From: JAJRZX01 sp964407495
GTDB lineage: Bacteria; Desulfobacterota; GWC2-55-46; JADFVP01
Direction of reading: 5' to 3'
DNA length: 64,000 nucleotides
Assembly (NCBI GenBank): GCA_964407495.1
Contig: CAYOVP010000003.1
Location: 7,421-71,420, forward strand
The notes beneath the pieces are model-generated. The model saw only the letters and a program-made list of their open reading frames with translations, was not told the origin of the DNA and did not search any database. Shown piece after piece: positions 15,632 through 24,872 of the stretch. Made by a program: the position numbers and the translations under genes. Positions within the stretch are counted from its first letter, which is position 1. Every line of letters begins with the position of its first letter.

Positions 15632-17551
15632 GTGAGGTACATCTCTATATTATTGTGTTTTTTTCTCTACACGAGTCTTCATCTGGCCATTGCAGTAGAG
15701 AGCGCCGTGGCCGGTGAAGAGGCAGACAAGGTGATTGTGACGGCAACGAGGATAGAGACACCGGTGGACGAAGTTGGAAGCGATGTTACGATAATCAGCG
15801 GGAAAGAGATAGAGAAGTCGCAGAAGAAGACCGTTGCAGAAATACTTCGCGGTGTTGGTAGCCTTGACGTGGTCCGAACAGGCGGACCAGGGAGCACCAC
15901 GAGCGTCTTTATCCGCGGGGCCAAGGCCGAGCACACGCTCGTGATGATAGACGGCGTGGAGATGAATGACCCCATCTCCGCTGGACGCACCTTCAACTTC
16001 GCAGACCTCACGGTGGACAACATAGAGCGCATAGAAATAATAAAGGGGCCGCAGAGCACGCTCTATGGTTCGGACGCAATGGGAGGCGTCATCAATATAA
16101 TCACAAAGAAGGGTTCTGGCAGACCCCGGGCCTTCATAAGCGGCGAGGCCGGGTCATTCAGCACTTACCGCGAGAGCGCGGGGCTGAGCGGCGGCACGTC
16201 GCTGGTTAATTATTCCTTGAGCCTCTCGCGCGAGGACACGGATGGTATCTCCTCTGCCGCGGCAAAGGACGGTAATACCGAGGCAGATGCCTATGAGAAT
16301 ACCACTGTTGCAGGCCGCTTCGGCCTCACCCCTACTGAGTATCTCTCCCTCGACCTCACTGCCAGGTACACCGACGCGAGGCACGATATAGACAACGGAG
16401 GCGGGAGGGGCATGGACGACCCGAACAACACCATGGAATCGAAGAGATTGTCCTTTCGTACCTCTGCGAGCCTCTTTCTCTTAGATGGCATACTGGAGAA
16501 TACGGTTGGTTTTTCTCTTACAGACCAGGAGAGCGAGAACAACAACGGCACCGACCCGCTTCATCCTGCGAGCCTGACCCTGAGTTCCTTTGACAGTCAG
16601 TCGAGAAAGACCGATCTCCAGAGTACGCTCCGCATGGGCCGTGCAGGGACCCTCACGGCAGGCATAGAATACGAGGAAGAGGAGGGAGAGTCCAAGTTCC
16701 ATTCAGAGAGCGCTTGGGGTCCCTTTACGAGCAACTTCAGCAACCAGAAGGCCCGCAACACGGGTTATTACGCAGAGGAGAGCATAGGGTTTTTCGAGCG
16801 CCTCTTCCTTACCGTGGGCGTACGCTCGGACAATCACAACAGGTTCGGCTCCGAGACCACCTACAGGGCTACGGGCGCCTACAAGATCAAGGAGACGGGC
16901 ACAACGCTGAAGGCCACCTTTGGCACTGGTTTCAAGGCCCCAACGCTCTTTCAACTCTTCTCGCAGTACGGCGATGTGCATCTTCTTCCAGAGACGAGCA
17001 CGGGCTGGGATGCCGGCATCGAGCAGACCCTTGCCAGCGGCAGGGTGAGCCTCGGCGTCACGTACTTTGCCAACAACTTCGACGACCTCATCGACTTCGA
17101 CAGTGCTACCTGGAAGTACAGGAATATCTCCGGGGCAGAGACAAGCGGCGTCGAGATCAGCGCCATGGTGAGGCCTCTCGACGACCTTTCCATTCGCGCA
17201 CGCTACACATATACGGATACGCTCGACAGGTCCACGAGGATGCAACTTCTTCGCCGCGCACCAAACAGTCTCAGTCTGAAGATGGTCTATGATTTTTCGG
17301 ACAAGGGCAACGTGAACATGGACATAAACTACGTTGGCACACGTGATGACAAAGACTTCTCCACCTTTCCGGCCACGCGCGTTACCCTTGGGCCCTATAC
17401 CCTCGTTGACCTTGCCGCATCCTATGCGCTCACCAAGAACGTGACCATTACCGGTCGCATAGAGAACCTTCTTGACCAGGACTACGAAGAAGTGGCGGGC
17501 TTTGGTACGCCAGGCATAGGGGCCTACGGCGGCGTGAGGGTTACATTTTAG
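15632..17551 (+). CDS. btuB: TonB-dependent outer-membrane cobalamin receptor BtuB
   Basis: A 639-residue TonB-dependent barrel: signal peptide to about residue 31, TonB box KVIVTATR right after it, plug domain with TTSVFIRGAKAEHTLVMIDGVEMND and GPQSTLYGSDAMGGVINI, and a C-terminal barrel ending in VRVTF with terminal Phe. BtuB identity follows from the two cobalamin riboswitches and the btuFDC genes. The GTG at 15632 has AAGGAG at good distance. An in-frame ATG at 15581 falls inside the riboswitch P1 stem and is unlikely. Confidence 0.93.
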   Translation: MRYISILLCFFLYTSLHLAIAVESAVAGEEADKVIVTATRIETPVDEVGSDVTIISGKEIEKSQKKTVAEILRGVGSLDVVRTGGPGSTTSVFIRGAKAEHTLVMIDGVEMNDPISAGRTFNFADLTVDNIERIEIIKGPQSTLYGSDAMGGVINIITKKGSGRPRAFISGEAGSFSTYRESAGLSGGTSLVNYSLSLSREDTDGISSAAAKDGNTEADAYENTTVAGRFGLTPTEYLSLDLTARYTDARHDIDNGGGRGMDDPNNTMESKRLSFRTSASLFLLDGILENTVGFSLTDQESENNNGTDPLHPASLTLSSFDSQSRKTDLQSTLRMGRAGTLTAGIEYEEEEGESKFHSESAWGPFTSNFSNQKARNTGYYAEESIGFFERLFLTVGVRSDNHNRFGSETTYRATGAYKIKETGTTLKATFGTGFKAPTLFQLFSQYGDVHLLPETSTGWDAGIEQTLASGRVSLGVTYFANNFDDLIDFDSATWKYRNISGAETSGVEISAMVRPLDDLSIRARYTYTDTLDRSTRMQLLRRAPNSLSLKMVYDFSDKGNVNMDINYVGTRDDKDFSTFPATRVTLGPYTLVDLAASYALTKNVTITGRIENLLDQDYEEVAGFGTPGIGAYGGVRVTF

Positions 17552-17603
17552 GTGAAGGCCAGGTGTGCCAGTACAACTCGTGAAAACAAGGGGGTAGGCG
17601 ACC

Positions 17604-18779
17604 TTGAAGACAGGTGCCTCTGAGAGTGAAGATAGGCTTCATGTCATGGGAGAGGTTTTCCCCCCTGGTATCAGAACCATCTCCCTTGGAAGGGTACCCG
17701 CGTACCTCGGGGACAAGGGACTTACACTGCCCCTTGCGCTCTCGGCCCTTGTTCACGTAGTATTTCTTACACTGGTCTTCGGCATCTTTGTTGGGGGGCA
17801 CGGTCCCGTAGGGGCCGGGGGGTCAGTTGTCTTCGTGGATATTTCCGCCCTTTCGACCGGGCCTCGTCACCGGGGGGCCGGGCTTCCATCGCACGGTCAT
17901 ATAAGCATGGATCCGGCCAGGGGGGCTCTGACACTGGCCAGAGGCCACGAGGACGCCGTCCGGCGGAGGGAGGATACGCCGGTGTCGTCTGCAAGGACCG
18001 TAAAGACCGGTCTCGGCGCCAGCCCCAGGCACCTCCTCAATAGCGGCCCTGTAGAGGCCCTCCCGTCACCAGGGGTAACCAGGGAAGGGGGAGTCTTGGT
18101 GAAAGGCCGTGTGGCAATGAAGGCGGAGGGCGGGGATATTGCGATCAAGACCAAAGACAGGGAAAAAACAGTTGACCCAGGAGAGGGAGGGACGGGGAGC
18201 GCCAATGATGCCCCTTCCAATGGCGGCCTCCATGCCTTGGGTGCCCTCAGGGCAGAACCCCTCCGGGGCGCCAAGGACGAGACCGCTGACAATGAGATGC
18301 AAGTAAACTCCGGGGCTCATGGAGGGCAGGAGAAGGGGCAGGGTCTTGTGGTTGCCTCTATCTCTGACCGTGCCATGAGCAGGCCCCTGCTGGGAGGGGC
18401 CGCGCAGTTGGGAGGGAAAGGCAGTGAGGGGGCGGAGGAGGCGGCCCCTGGCAGAGGGGCTGGCCAGGGGCATCATGCAGGGCCTTCTGGTACGGGAAGC
18501 GGGGTGAGCATAAGGGGACTCCGGGCCCCGGCATACCCCCTTATATCGAGACTCCGGGGCGAGGAAGGGACGGTAGAGATAGGGGTCGAGATAGGCCCGG
18601 GCGGGGCCCTCTTGAGCGCAAGGGTAAGCAGATCGAGCGGTTTTGCCTCCCTTGACAGGGCCGCACTCAAGGCCGTAAGGGCCGCCCGTTTCTCGGCACG
18701 GGGTATCATGCCCGGTGCCTCACCATACAAGAAAAACATTGTCTTTGTCTTCAGGCTCAAGGATAGGCGTGAGAATTAA
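17604..18779 (+). CDS. tonB: TonB-family energy transducer dedicated to the btu operon
   Basis: One N-terminal transmembrane helix (about residues 41-63, LALSALVHVVFLTLVFGIFV), a long low-complexity periplasmic region, and a C-terminal TonB domain (about 305-390: PAYPLISRLRGEEGTVEI, SRSSGFASLDRAALKAVRAARF). It would couple the proton-motive force to BtuB. The linker is unusual: rich in Gly, Ala and charged residues, without the Pro-Lys/Pro-Glu repeats of classical TonB. The TTG start at 17604 is tentative; ATG at 17646 is an alternative. The end overlaps btuF by 11 nt. Confidence 0.85.
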   Translation: MKTGASESEDRLHVMGEVFPPGIRTISLGRVPAYLGDKGLTLPLALSALVHVVFLTLVFGIFVGGHGPVGAGGSVVFVDISALSTGPRHRGAGLPSHGHISMDPARGALTLARGHEDAVRRREDTPVSSARTVKTGLGASPRHLLNSGPVEALPSPGVTREGGVLVKGRVAMKAEGGDIAIKTKDREKTVDPGEGGTGSANDAPSNGGLHALGALRAEPLRGAKDETADNEMQVNSGAHGGQEKGQGLVVASISDRAMSRPLLGGAAQLGGKGSEGAEEAAPGRGAGQGHHAGPSGTGSGVSIRGLRAPAYPLISRLRGEEGTVEIGVEIGPGGALLSARVSRSSGFASLDRAALKAVRAARFSARGIMPGASPYKKNIVFVFRLKDRREN

Positions 18780-19734
18780 GCCGCTCTTCTCTACGAGGAA
18801 GGCCCTCATGGGGGTCCTCCTCCTGGTCCTCATCGTGGTTTGTGCTTTTTCATCGTTTGCTTGGGCCGGTCGCGAGGGTTCTTCCCATGGTACCTCCACC
18901 GGCCTGGGGCAGCGCATAGTCTCGCTCTCACCCGGTGTTACTGAGACCCTATTCGCCCTTGGCCTCGGCCCCCGCGTCGTGGGCGTGACGCGTTTCTGCT
19001 CATACCCGCCAGAGGCCTGCATGCTCCCCAAGGTGGGTGGCTTTGTAGACCCCAATTATGAGGCCATTGCATCTCTTGGTCCAGACGTGGCCGTGGTCCT
19101 GCCCGAGCAGGCCGGGGTGGCCAGGAACCTCCAGGCCCTCGGGATAAAGACCATTACAGTGAACAACAAGACCGTTGAGGACATAATGGGGGCCATAGCC
19201 ACGCTTGGCCGGGCCTTTGGCGCCCATGGGCGCGCAGAGGCGCTTCTTTCAGACCTCCGTAAGAGGATGGATGCCCTTGGCCGCAGGGCCCCCGGAGGGC
19301 CCAGGCCCCGGGTCCTCGTCTCAGTGGCGCGCGGCATGGGTTCCCTTGGTATGAAGACCGTCTACATAGCCGGCAGGGGGAGTTACTTCGATGAACTCGT
19401 GAAGATGGCAGGCGGGCGGAACGCCTATGGGAGAAAGACCCCAAAGTACCCCCGCCTCTCATGGGAAGGTCTCCTCGACCTCGACCCTGACATCATCATA
19501 GACCTGGTGCCTTCTCTTGAGAAGAGGGGATGGGACGAGAAGGCCATACTCGCCCAGTGGCGCGTAATGAAAGGGCTCAGGGCCCTTGACGAGGGCAGGG
19601 TCTTTGTCCTCGGAAAGGACTATGTCACCATACCTGGGCCAAGGTTCATACTACTCCTCGAAGATATGGCGCGCATAATACACCCCTCGAAGGGGAGGGC
19701 AGGGCGCAATGAGACCAAAGGCCATAGAAGTTAG
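18769..19734 (+). CDS. btuF: Periplasmic cobalamin-binding protein BtuF
   Basis: The substrate-binding protein of the ABC importer: a hydrophobic N-terminal signal (about 10-30), then the two-lobed Peripla_BP_2 fold with QRIVSLSPGVTETLFALGLGPRVVGVT at the start and GRGSYFDELVKMAGG in the second lobe. Length is 321 residues. The GTG at 18769 lies in the end of tonB with AAGGATAGG upstream. Its stop lies 26 nt inside btuD. Corrinoid as substrate is inferred from the operon and riboswitches, since sequence alone also allows haem or siderophores. Confidence 0.9.
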   Translation: MRIKPLFSTRKALMGVLLLVLIVVCAFSSFAWAGREGSSHGTSTGLGQRIVSLSPGVTETLFALGLGPRVVGVTRFCSYPPEACMLPKVGGFVDPNYEAIASLGPDVAVVLPEQAGVARNLQALGIKTITVNNKTVEDIMGAIATLGRAFGAHGRAEALLSDLRKRMDALGRRAPGGPRPRVLVSVARGMGSLGMKTVYIAGRGSYFDELVKMAGGRNAYGRKTPKYPRLSWEGLLDLDPDIIIDLVPSLEKRGWDEKAILAQWRVMKGLRALDEGRVFVLGKDYVTIPGPRFILLLEDMARIIHPSKGRAGRNETKGHRS

Positions 19735-20494
19735 AGACCTCTTCTTTTCCATAGGAGACAATCCCATACTGCGGGGCGTCTCGCTGGACGTGGAGACAGG
19801 GGAGTTTGTCTCCATAATCGGGCCCAACGGCGCTGGCAAGAGTACGCTCCTCAAGTGCCTCGTCCGAGTCTATGGCCGGTGGAAGGGAGTGGTGCGCCTC
19901 AAGGGCCGCGGACTTGCCAGGTACTCGCAGAGAGAACTTGCCCGCACCATGAGTTACGTGCCGCAGGCCCGCGACAGGGCCATGCCCTTTACTGTCTTGG
20001 AGTTTGTGCTCATGGGCCGCTATCCCCACCTCAGCCCCTTCTCCATCATAGAGAGGGCAGACGAGTCTGCGGCCATGGAGGCCCTCGCCATGGTGGGCAT
20101 GGGGGGCTTTGCCCGCCGCGCCATGGATACGCTGAGCGGTGGCGAGCGCCAGAAGGTCCTCATAGCCGGGGCCCTCTCGCAGGGCTCGGAGATAATGCTC
20201 CTCGATGAACCAACCACCTTCCTCGACCCCCGCCATGAGCACGAGATAATAGACATCCTCAACAGGATAAACAATGAGAGGGGCGTAACCATCGTCTCTG
20301 TTACACACGACATAAACCATGCCGCCCTTTTCAGCACAAGGATAATCGCCATTAAGGACGGTGCCGTGGTCTTCACCGGTACGCCCCATGACCTGATGAA
20401 CGAAGAGGTCCTGGGAGGTATATACGAAAAACCCTTTACCTTTGTCATGCACCCAGTGGCAGGCAGGCCCGTTGTAATACCGGAGGCTAGGTGA
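19709..20494 (+). CDS. btuD: Cobalamin ABC transporter ATPase BtuD (FecE/BtuD family)
   Basis: A 261-residue ABC ATPase: Walker A GPNGAGKST (about 38-46), Q-loop PQARDRAMPF, signature LSGGERQKV and Walker B IMLLDEPTTFLD, and the H-loop His in VTHDINHAA. The region FSPFSIIERADESAAMEAL matches iron/cobalamin-type importers. It overlaps btuF by 26 nt and btuC by 4 nt (gtga), so tight translational coupling is expected. Confidence 0.94.
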   Translation: MRPKAIEVRDLFFSIGDNPILRGVSLDVETGEFVSIIGPNGAGKSTLLKCLVRVYGRWKGVVRLKGRGLARYSQRELARTMSYVPQARDRAMPFTVLEFVLMGRYPHLSPFSIIERADESAAMEALAMVGMGGFARRAMDTLSGGERQKVLIAGALSQGSEIMLLDEPTTFLDPRHEHEIIDILNRINNERGVTIVSVTHDINHAALFSTRIIAIKDGAVVFTGTPHDLMNEEVLGGIYEKPFTFVMHPVAGRPVVIPEAR

Positions 20495-21486
20495 GAAGGG
20501 TTGCTCTGAAGAAGAGGAGGCTCCTTGGCGTGCTCCTCGCTCTGGCATTTCTATCTCTGCTCCTGACCCCCTTTGCCGGTATAATGACCATTCACGCAGG
20601 CGACGTTCTTGGGGGCACTGGAGGAGCGAATGTCTTCTGGGAGATAAGGGTGGCGAGGGTGCTCACTGCCTTTGTCGCCGGAGCGGCCCTCTCTCTGAGC
20701 GGCATGACCTTCCAGGCCATCTTCCGTAATCCCCTTGCAACTCCCTTTACCCTTGGTGTAGCCAATGGGGCGGCCCTCGGGGCCGCGCTCTCCATCTGGC
20801 TTGGCCTTGGGTTCAGCATCCTCGGGTTCCCGGGTGACTCGGTCTTTGCATTCATGGGCGCAGGCGCCGCCATATTCCTCGTATACGGCCTTACGAGGCT
20901 GAGACGCGGCCTATCCACACTTACCATGCTCCTTGCCGGTGTTGCCGTGGGGGCCTTCTGCTCATCCATCATACTCTTCATCCAGTACATGAGCGATTTT
21001 ACCCAGTCCTTCCAGATCATACGCTGGCTCATGGGCGGGCTCGAGGTAGTGGGATATGAGCCGCTACTCGAGATGCTCCCCTTTGTGGCCGCAGGGGCCC
21101 TTGTAATATTCTTTATTTCACGGGAACTCAATCTCATGATAACAGGCGAGGAGGTGGCCGTGAGCCGGGGCGTAAACGTGAGGCGCACGAGGCTCCTTGC
21201 CTTCCTCGCCACATCCGTGATGGTGGGCGGCGTGGTCTCGGTCTGCGGGCCCATTGGGTTTGTGGGCATGATGGCCCCTCATATCTGCAGGCTCGTCATT
21301 GGTCAGGACCACAGATATCTTGCCCCGGCCTCTCTTCTCTTTGGCGGTGCCTTTCTCCTTCTCTGCGACACGCTTGCAAGGACCATAATATCGCCTGCAG
21401 AGATACCCGTGGGGGTGATTACCGCACTCCTTGGTGGGCCTTTCTTCATCTGGCTCCTCATGGGAAGGAAGGGTCCTGCGCTCTGA
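20491..21486 (+). CDS. btuC: Cobalamin ABC transporter permease BtuC (FecCD family)
   Basis: 331 residues with about ten transmembrane helices. FecCD hallmarks are visible: ALSLSGMTFQAIFRNPLATPFTLGVANGAALGA, then SGPIGFVG-like VCGPIGFVGMMAPHICR, and ARTIISPAEIPVGVITALLGGPFFIWLL. It forms the inner-membrane channel with BtuD and BtuF. The start is GTG at 20491 in the GTGA overlap with the btuD stop. It is the last gene of the riboswitch-controlled operon, unless ogt, 105 bp downstream, is also included. Confidence 0.95.
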   Translation: MRRVALKKRRLLGVLLALAFLSLLLTPFAGIMTIHAGDVLGGTGGANVFWEIRVARVLTAFVAGAALSLSGMTFQAIFRNPLATPFTLGVANGAALGAALSIWLGLGFSILGFPGDSVFAFMGAGAAIFLVYGLTRLRRGLSTLTMLLAGVAVGAFCSSIILFIQYMSDFTQSFQIIRWLMGGLEVVGYEPLLEMLPFVAAGALVIFFISRELNLMITGEEVAVSRGVNVRRTRLLAFLATSVMVGGVVSVCGPIGFVGMMAPHICRLVIGQDHRYLAPASLLFGGAFLLLCDTLARTIISPAEIPVGVITALLGGPFFIWLLMGRKGPAL

Positions 21487-21591
21487 TGGTTATGTAACCA
21501 TGGCCTGGGCGGATAAAGAGAGTGACCGGCTATGGCGGGAAAGAAAGGACATATGGTTGTGCTTGGGAGAGAGAGGGGGCTACAACAGTAG

Positions 21592-22143
21592 ATGGAAAGA
21601 CCTGAACAGAAGCCAGGAGAAAAAAAGGGCGCTCTCTTGTCCTTTGCAAGGTATGATTCGCCCCTTGGTCCGGTCCGTATAGTGGCAGATGGAGGGGCCC
21701 TCGTTGCGGTCTCCTTTCTCCAGGGGTTCCATGCCCTGAAGGACCATCTCGCTTCAAGATTTGGCCGGCAGGTCATGCTCCGGGAGGACAGGGCCGAACT
21801 CGGCGCTGTCCTTGCCCTCTTTGAGAGGTACTTCAGGGGCGCGGACGTTGATTTTTCGTCCATAAGGGTCAAGACCCGGGGCTCTGCCTTTGAGAGACGG
21901 GTCTGGCGGGCCCTCAGGGCCATACCCTATGGAGAGGTCCGCTCATACGCAGAGGTGGCCGCTGTAATCGGAAGCCCGCGCGCCTGTAGGGCCGTTGCAG
22001 GCGCCTGCGCCCGCAACAAACTCCCTATTATAATACCCTGCCACAGGGTCATCCGTTCTGACGGAGGAGTTGGGGAGTGGTCCGGAGGTGGAGGCGTGGA
22101 GATCAAGAAGGGACTCCTTGCAATAGAGGGCAAGGTCATATAA
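21592..22143 (+). CDS. ogt: Methylated-DNA--protein-cysteine methyltransferase
   Basis: A suicide repair protein that removes O6-alkyl groups from guanine. The active-site IPCHRVIRSDGGVGEWSGG lies near residue 145, with the acceptor Cys in PCHRV. The HTH and Arg-finger helix is seen as PRACRAVAGACARNK. An N-terminal ribonuclease-like domain is present (FARYDSPLGPVRIVADGGALVAVSF). At 183 residues it is an Ogt-type protein, lacking the Ada zinc domain. The ribosome binding site is weak. Confidence 0.94.
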   Translation: MERPEQKPGEKKGALLSFARYDSPLGPVRIVADGGALVAVSFLQGFHALKDHLASRFGRQVMLREDRAELGAVLALFERYFRGADVDFSSIRVKTRGSAFERRVWRALRAIPYGEVRSYAEVAAVIGSPRACRAVAGACARNKLPIIIPCHRVIRSDGGVGEWSGGGGVEIKKGLLAIEGKVI

Positions 22144-22248
22144 GTGGGTGCAGGGAAAGTTGTAGGTGAGCAGGAGACCAGGGAGGGACGTGCCTCCAGG
22201 GGGTTACCTCTTATTCTCAGGTGCTCTCCGGCCCACATCGCAAGGGCC

Positions 22249-22734
22249 TCATGACGAGAAAAACCCGTGTGCAAAGACAGCACCGCCAGTAACGGCCACG
22301 AAAGACAGGATCATCAGGAACCAGTGCATGCGGTTCATCCTCGAGAATACTGCGTCAATGTCCATCTTCTCGCTGTTCTTCATCATCCGCTCCAGCATCT
22401 TGCGTATCAAGAGAGGTTCGAGACCAAAGAGCATTACGAACCATAAGACCCAGATTAGGCTCATGATGAGGAGCGGCAGACCTGCCCTCTTGAGGTAGAG
22501 AGACTGCCATCCCATGAGGAGGACCATGATTATGCCCGAGGCGCCGGTGATGAGGTTGTATACCCGCGCCGTGCGCGCGAAGCGGTGTTCTATCTTCCTG
22601 AAGAGCAGGACCTTGGCAAGAGGGTCTTGTGTCCTGATGATAATGGGAAAGATCATGGTGGTGATAAAAGAAAGCCCTCCTATCCAGAGGATTACGGTGA
22701 TCAGGTGAATGATGTGCATCGCATGGAAGAGCAT
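22249..22734 (-). CDS. Four-helix inner-membrane protein, CopD-like
   Basis: 161 residues with four hydrophobic helices (about 5-30, 58-75, 85-105, 135-157). The first, HIIHLITVILWIGGLSFIT, holds the His-x2-His and WxGG pattern of CopD-domain and related haem/copper membrane proteins. Two more His follow the third and before the fourth helix. No soluble domain is present. The function is unknown; binding of haem or copper between helices is possible. It stands alone between ogt and the perR region. Confidence 0.6.
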   Translation of the reverse strand: MLFHAMHIIHLITVILWIGGLSFITTMIFPIIIRTQDPLAKVLLFRKIEHRFARTARVYNLITGASGIIMVLLMGWQSLYLKRAGLPLLIMSLIWVLWFVMLFGLEPLLIRKMLERMMKNSEKMDIDAVFSRMNRMHWFLMILSFVAVTGGAVFAHGFFSS

Positions 22735-23597
22735 GCAGGTACCTCGCTGTCTGTTTTTCGTATTGGTCTCAGGTCTTGTGGCCTTGCCTCCTCAGGGGGT
22801 GGCGCCATCCCCGTAACCAGCGCCGCCCATCCCTGATATCCCTGACTTTTACCATGATTGCACGAGCCGGGTCAAGGTCGTCCAAGGGAAGAGCCCAGCC
22901 TTGCCGATGAGGAGAGGAGCCCGCCCGGCCCTCTTTCTTCTCTCTGATGTGTGTCCTGTTTTCCCCTGGGCCATGTCTCCAGGGGCTTCACCCTCCTCAT
23001 ATCTCAGCCCACTACGTTCCAATCTTCGGTGCAATGCCTGCCGCCTTCCACCCCCACCCCACCTCAAGACCAATACAACCCCGCTCTGACCAGAGGACGC
23101 AAGTATCGAGGTCAATCTTCCCATTCTCTGAGGCCCCAGGGACCAAGAATCTCATATCTTCAGTCCCGTTCCAGGTACGCACTCACCTCTCAACAACCTT
23201 TTTTCGTCTCTGTGCAAAAAAAAACTTGACAAGATTAGAATAATTATTATAATAAAATTAATCAAAGATAAGAATAGTTCTAATCATAATTTTCTCTGAG
23301 AGACGCCTAGTGAAAAATGAGTAGATAGTGCGGGGGGAGGCAGGTATGGGGGGCTGAATGGGGGGCTGATGAGGGGATGGCAGGAAACAAAGGAGGCCTG
23401 AAAAAGAAGAGACTACTGGATGCGGGACAGGGTGCAACAAGTAATTTAAGACAATGGGATGCGCAAGACGGGGCTACGCGAAAGCAGGATGCACGGAGGG
23501 CATGGAAGTGATAATGAAAAAAAAAGGGCTTTTATCTTGGCAAAGTGAGTCAGCGTACATATAAATAGAGGTAAGCAGCCTCTAAGAGGGTTTAGAC
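22735..23597. promoter_or_regulatory. Long intergenic region with PerR-type operator and two promoters
   Basis: At 23227-23254 a promoter TTGACA, 16 bp, TATAAT coincides with an AT-rich palindrome (TTAGAAT-A-ATTATTA) that differs at two positions from the PerR box TTATAATNATTATAA. A second promoter lies just upstream of perR: TTGGCA at 23537-23542, 17 bp, TATAAA at 23560-23565. About 300 bp between the two hold G-rich sequence and no convincing gene; a regulatory RNA from the first promoter is possible. In 22735-23220 I see no supportable feature. Confidence 0.6.
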
Positions 23598-24005
23598 ATG
23601 GAGAGCATAATAGAGAAGTACAGGGCAAAGGGGTTCAAACTTACACCCCAGAGGCTGGCAATACTACGCTACCTCGATGGCAACAAGGACCACCCCACAG
23701 CCGAGGATATATACAGAGACCTAAAGAAGACGAATCCCACGCTCTCCTTTGCCACTGTCTACAATACGGTGCAGGCCCTCGTGCAGAGGGGCGAACTGGT
23801 GGAGATAACCATTGACCCCAGGAAACGCCACTTCGACCCCAATGCCAGACCGCACCATCACATACGCTGTACCGCCTGCGGTCGAATAGAAGACGTGATG
23901 GTGGACTATGCCCCATACCTGGACCTGCCCGAGGAAGTAGAGAAGGAGTTCACAGTAACAGGCAACCACGTTGATTTTTACGGGATTTGCAATAACTGCA
24001 GATAA
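23598..24005 (+). CDS. perR: Fur-family peroxide-responsive repressor PerR
   Basis: 135 residues: winged helix (about 10-80, LTPQRLAILRYLDG and SFATVYNTVQALVQRGEL) and a C-terminal metal domain. Structural zinc ligands are two CxxC pairs, C91/C94 and C131/C134. Regulatory-site candidates are H32, D80, H86, H88 and D103, the pattern of PerR, where His oxidation by peroxide releases DNA. A peroxiredoxin gene follows 38 bp downstream and a PerR-like box lies upstream, so autoregulation and peroxide control of ahpC are likely. Fur or Zur cannot be formally excluded. Confidence 0.9.
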   Translation: MESIIEKYRAKGFKLTPQRLAILRYLDGNKDHPTAEDIYRDLKKTNPTLSFATVYNTVQALVQRGELVEITIDPRKRHFDPNARPHHHIRCTACGRIEDVMVDYAPYLDLPEEVEKEFTVTGNHVDFYGICNNCR

Positions 24006-24043
24006 GAAGAGCAAAAAAAACAAGACCAGGAGGAAAGAAAAAG

Positions 24044-24637
24044 ATGTGTGAGGCCTATATCCAGAAACCAGCACCAGATTTTACGGCACAGGCAGTATAC
24101 GAGGATGGCTCCATAAAGGAACTCTCGCTCTCGAACTTCAAGGGCAAGTACGTAGTCCTCTTCTTCTACCCGCTGGACTTCACCTTTGTCTGCCCTACAG
24201 AGATCATTGCCCTCAGTGACAGGATAGAGGAGTTCAGGTCAAGAGATGCTCAGGTAATAGGCGTATCCGTGGACAGTCAGTTCTCACACGCAAGGTGGAG
24301 AAAGACGGATAGGAAAGAGGGCGGCATAGGGGAGATAGATTATCCCCTCGTATCTGACCTCACGAAGGAGATCAGCAGGAAGTACGGCGTGCTTCTCGAA
24401 GAGGCGGGCGTTGCGCTACGCGGCGTCTTCATCATCGACAAGGCCGGTAAACTCAGGAGTTACACAGTGAACGATCTGCCCATTGGCAGGAACATCGACG
24501 AGATACTCCGCGTAATAGATGCCATAGATTTTTCCGAGAAGCACGGCGAGGTCTGCCCTGCAAACTGGAAGAAGGGCGAGGACTCCATGAAGCCCACCCA
24601 GGAGGGACTCGAGGAGTATGCCAAGGCGCATCTCTGA
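24044..24637 (+). CDS. ahpC: Typical 2-Cys peroxiredoxin (AhpC/Prx1 type)
   Basis: Reduces hydrogen peroxide and organic peroxides in the cytoplasm. The peroxidatic Cys is C50 in FTFVCPTE and the resolving Cys is about C171 in GEVCPANW, both as expected. 197 residues with an extended C-terminus makes it the Prx1/AhpC subfamily. AGGAGG lies upstream of the ATG. No AhpF reductase is nearby; the following rubredoxin-like gene could supply electrons, which is an inference from context. Confidence 0.95.
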   Translation: MCEAYIQKPAPDFTAQAVYEDGSIKELSLSNFKGKYVVLFFYPLDFTFVCPTEIIALSDRIEEFRSRDAQVIGVSVDSQFSHARWRKTDRKEGGIGEIDYPLVSDLTKEISRKYGVLLEEAGVALRGVFIIDKAGKLRSYTVNDLPIGRNIDEILRVIDAIDFSEKHGEVCPANWKKGEDSMKPTQEGLEEYAKAHL

Positions 24638-24713
24638 GGCCTTGTGTGCAGGGAAGCATGGCAATGGAATAAGACAAGACAGAGACTGAGATTGCAAAGG
24701 AGGTGGCTGAGAC

Positions 24714-24818
24714 ATGGCCCAGTGGAAGTGCAGTAAGTGTGGTTACACGAAAGAATCGAGATGCAAACCAAGAAAGTGCCCGGAGTGCGAGGCCAAGGAG
24801 TTCGAGAAGGCCGAGTGA
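24714..24818 (+). CDS. 34-residue RCKP-type rubredoxin-like protein
   Basis: A very small protein with Cys at residues 6, 9, 22 and 25 (CSKC...CPEC) and the motif RCKP at 16-19. The CxxC pairs would bind one iron or zinc. The AAAGGAGG ribosome binding site is strong but about 10 nt from the ATG. It follows ahpC by 76 bp and precedes the sigma factor gene by 54 bp. Proteins of this type often sit near peroxidases in anaerobes, so a role in electron supply or metal sensing is plausible but not shown. Confidence 0.8.
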   Translation: MAQWKCSKCGYTKESRCKPRKCPECEAKEFEKAE

Positions 24819-24872
24819 TGAAGATGAATTAGACGTCTACAGGGCAGACAGACAAGAAAGGGGGGGTGAGAG

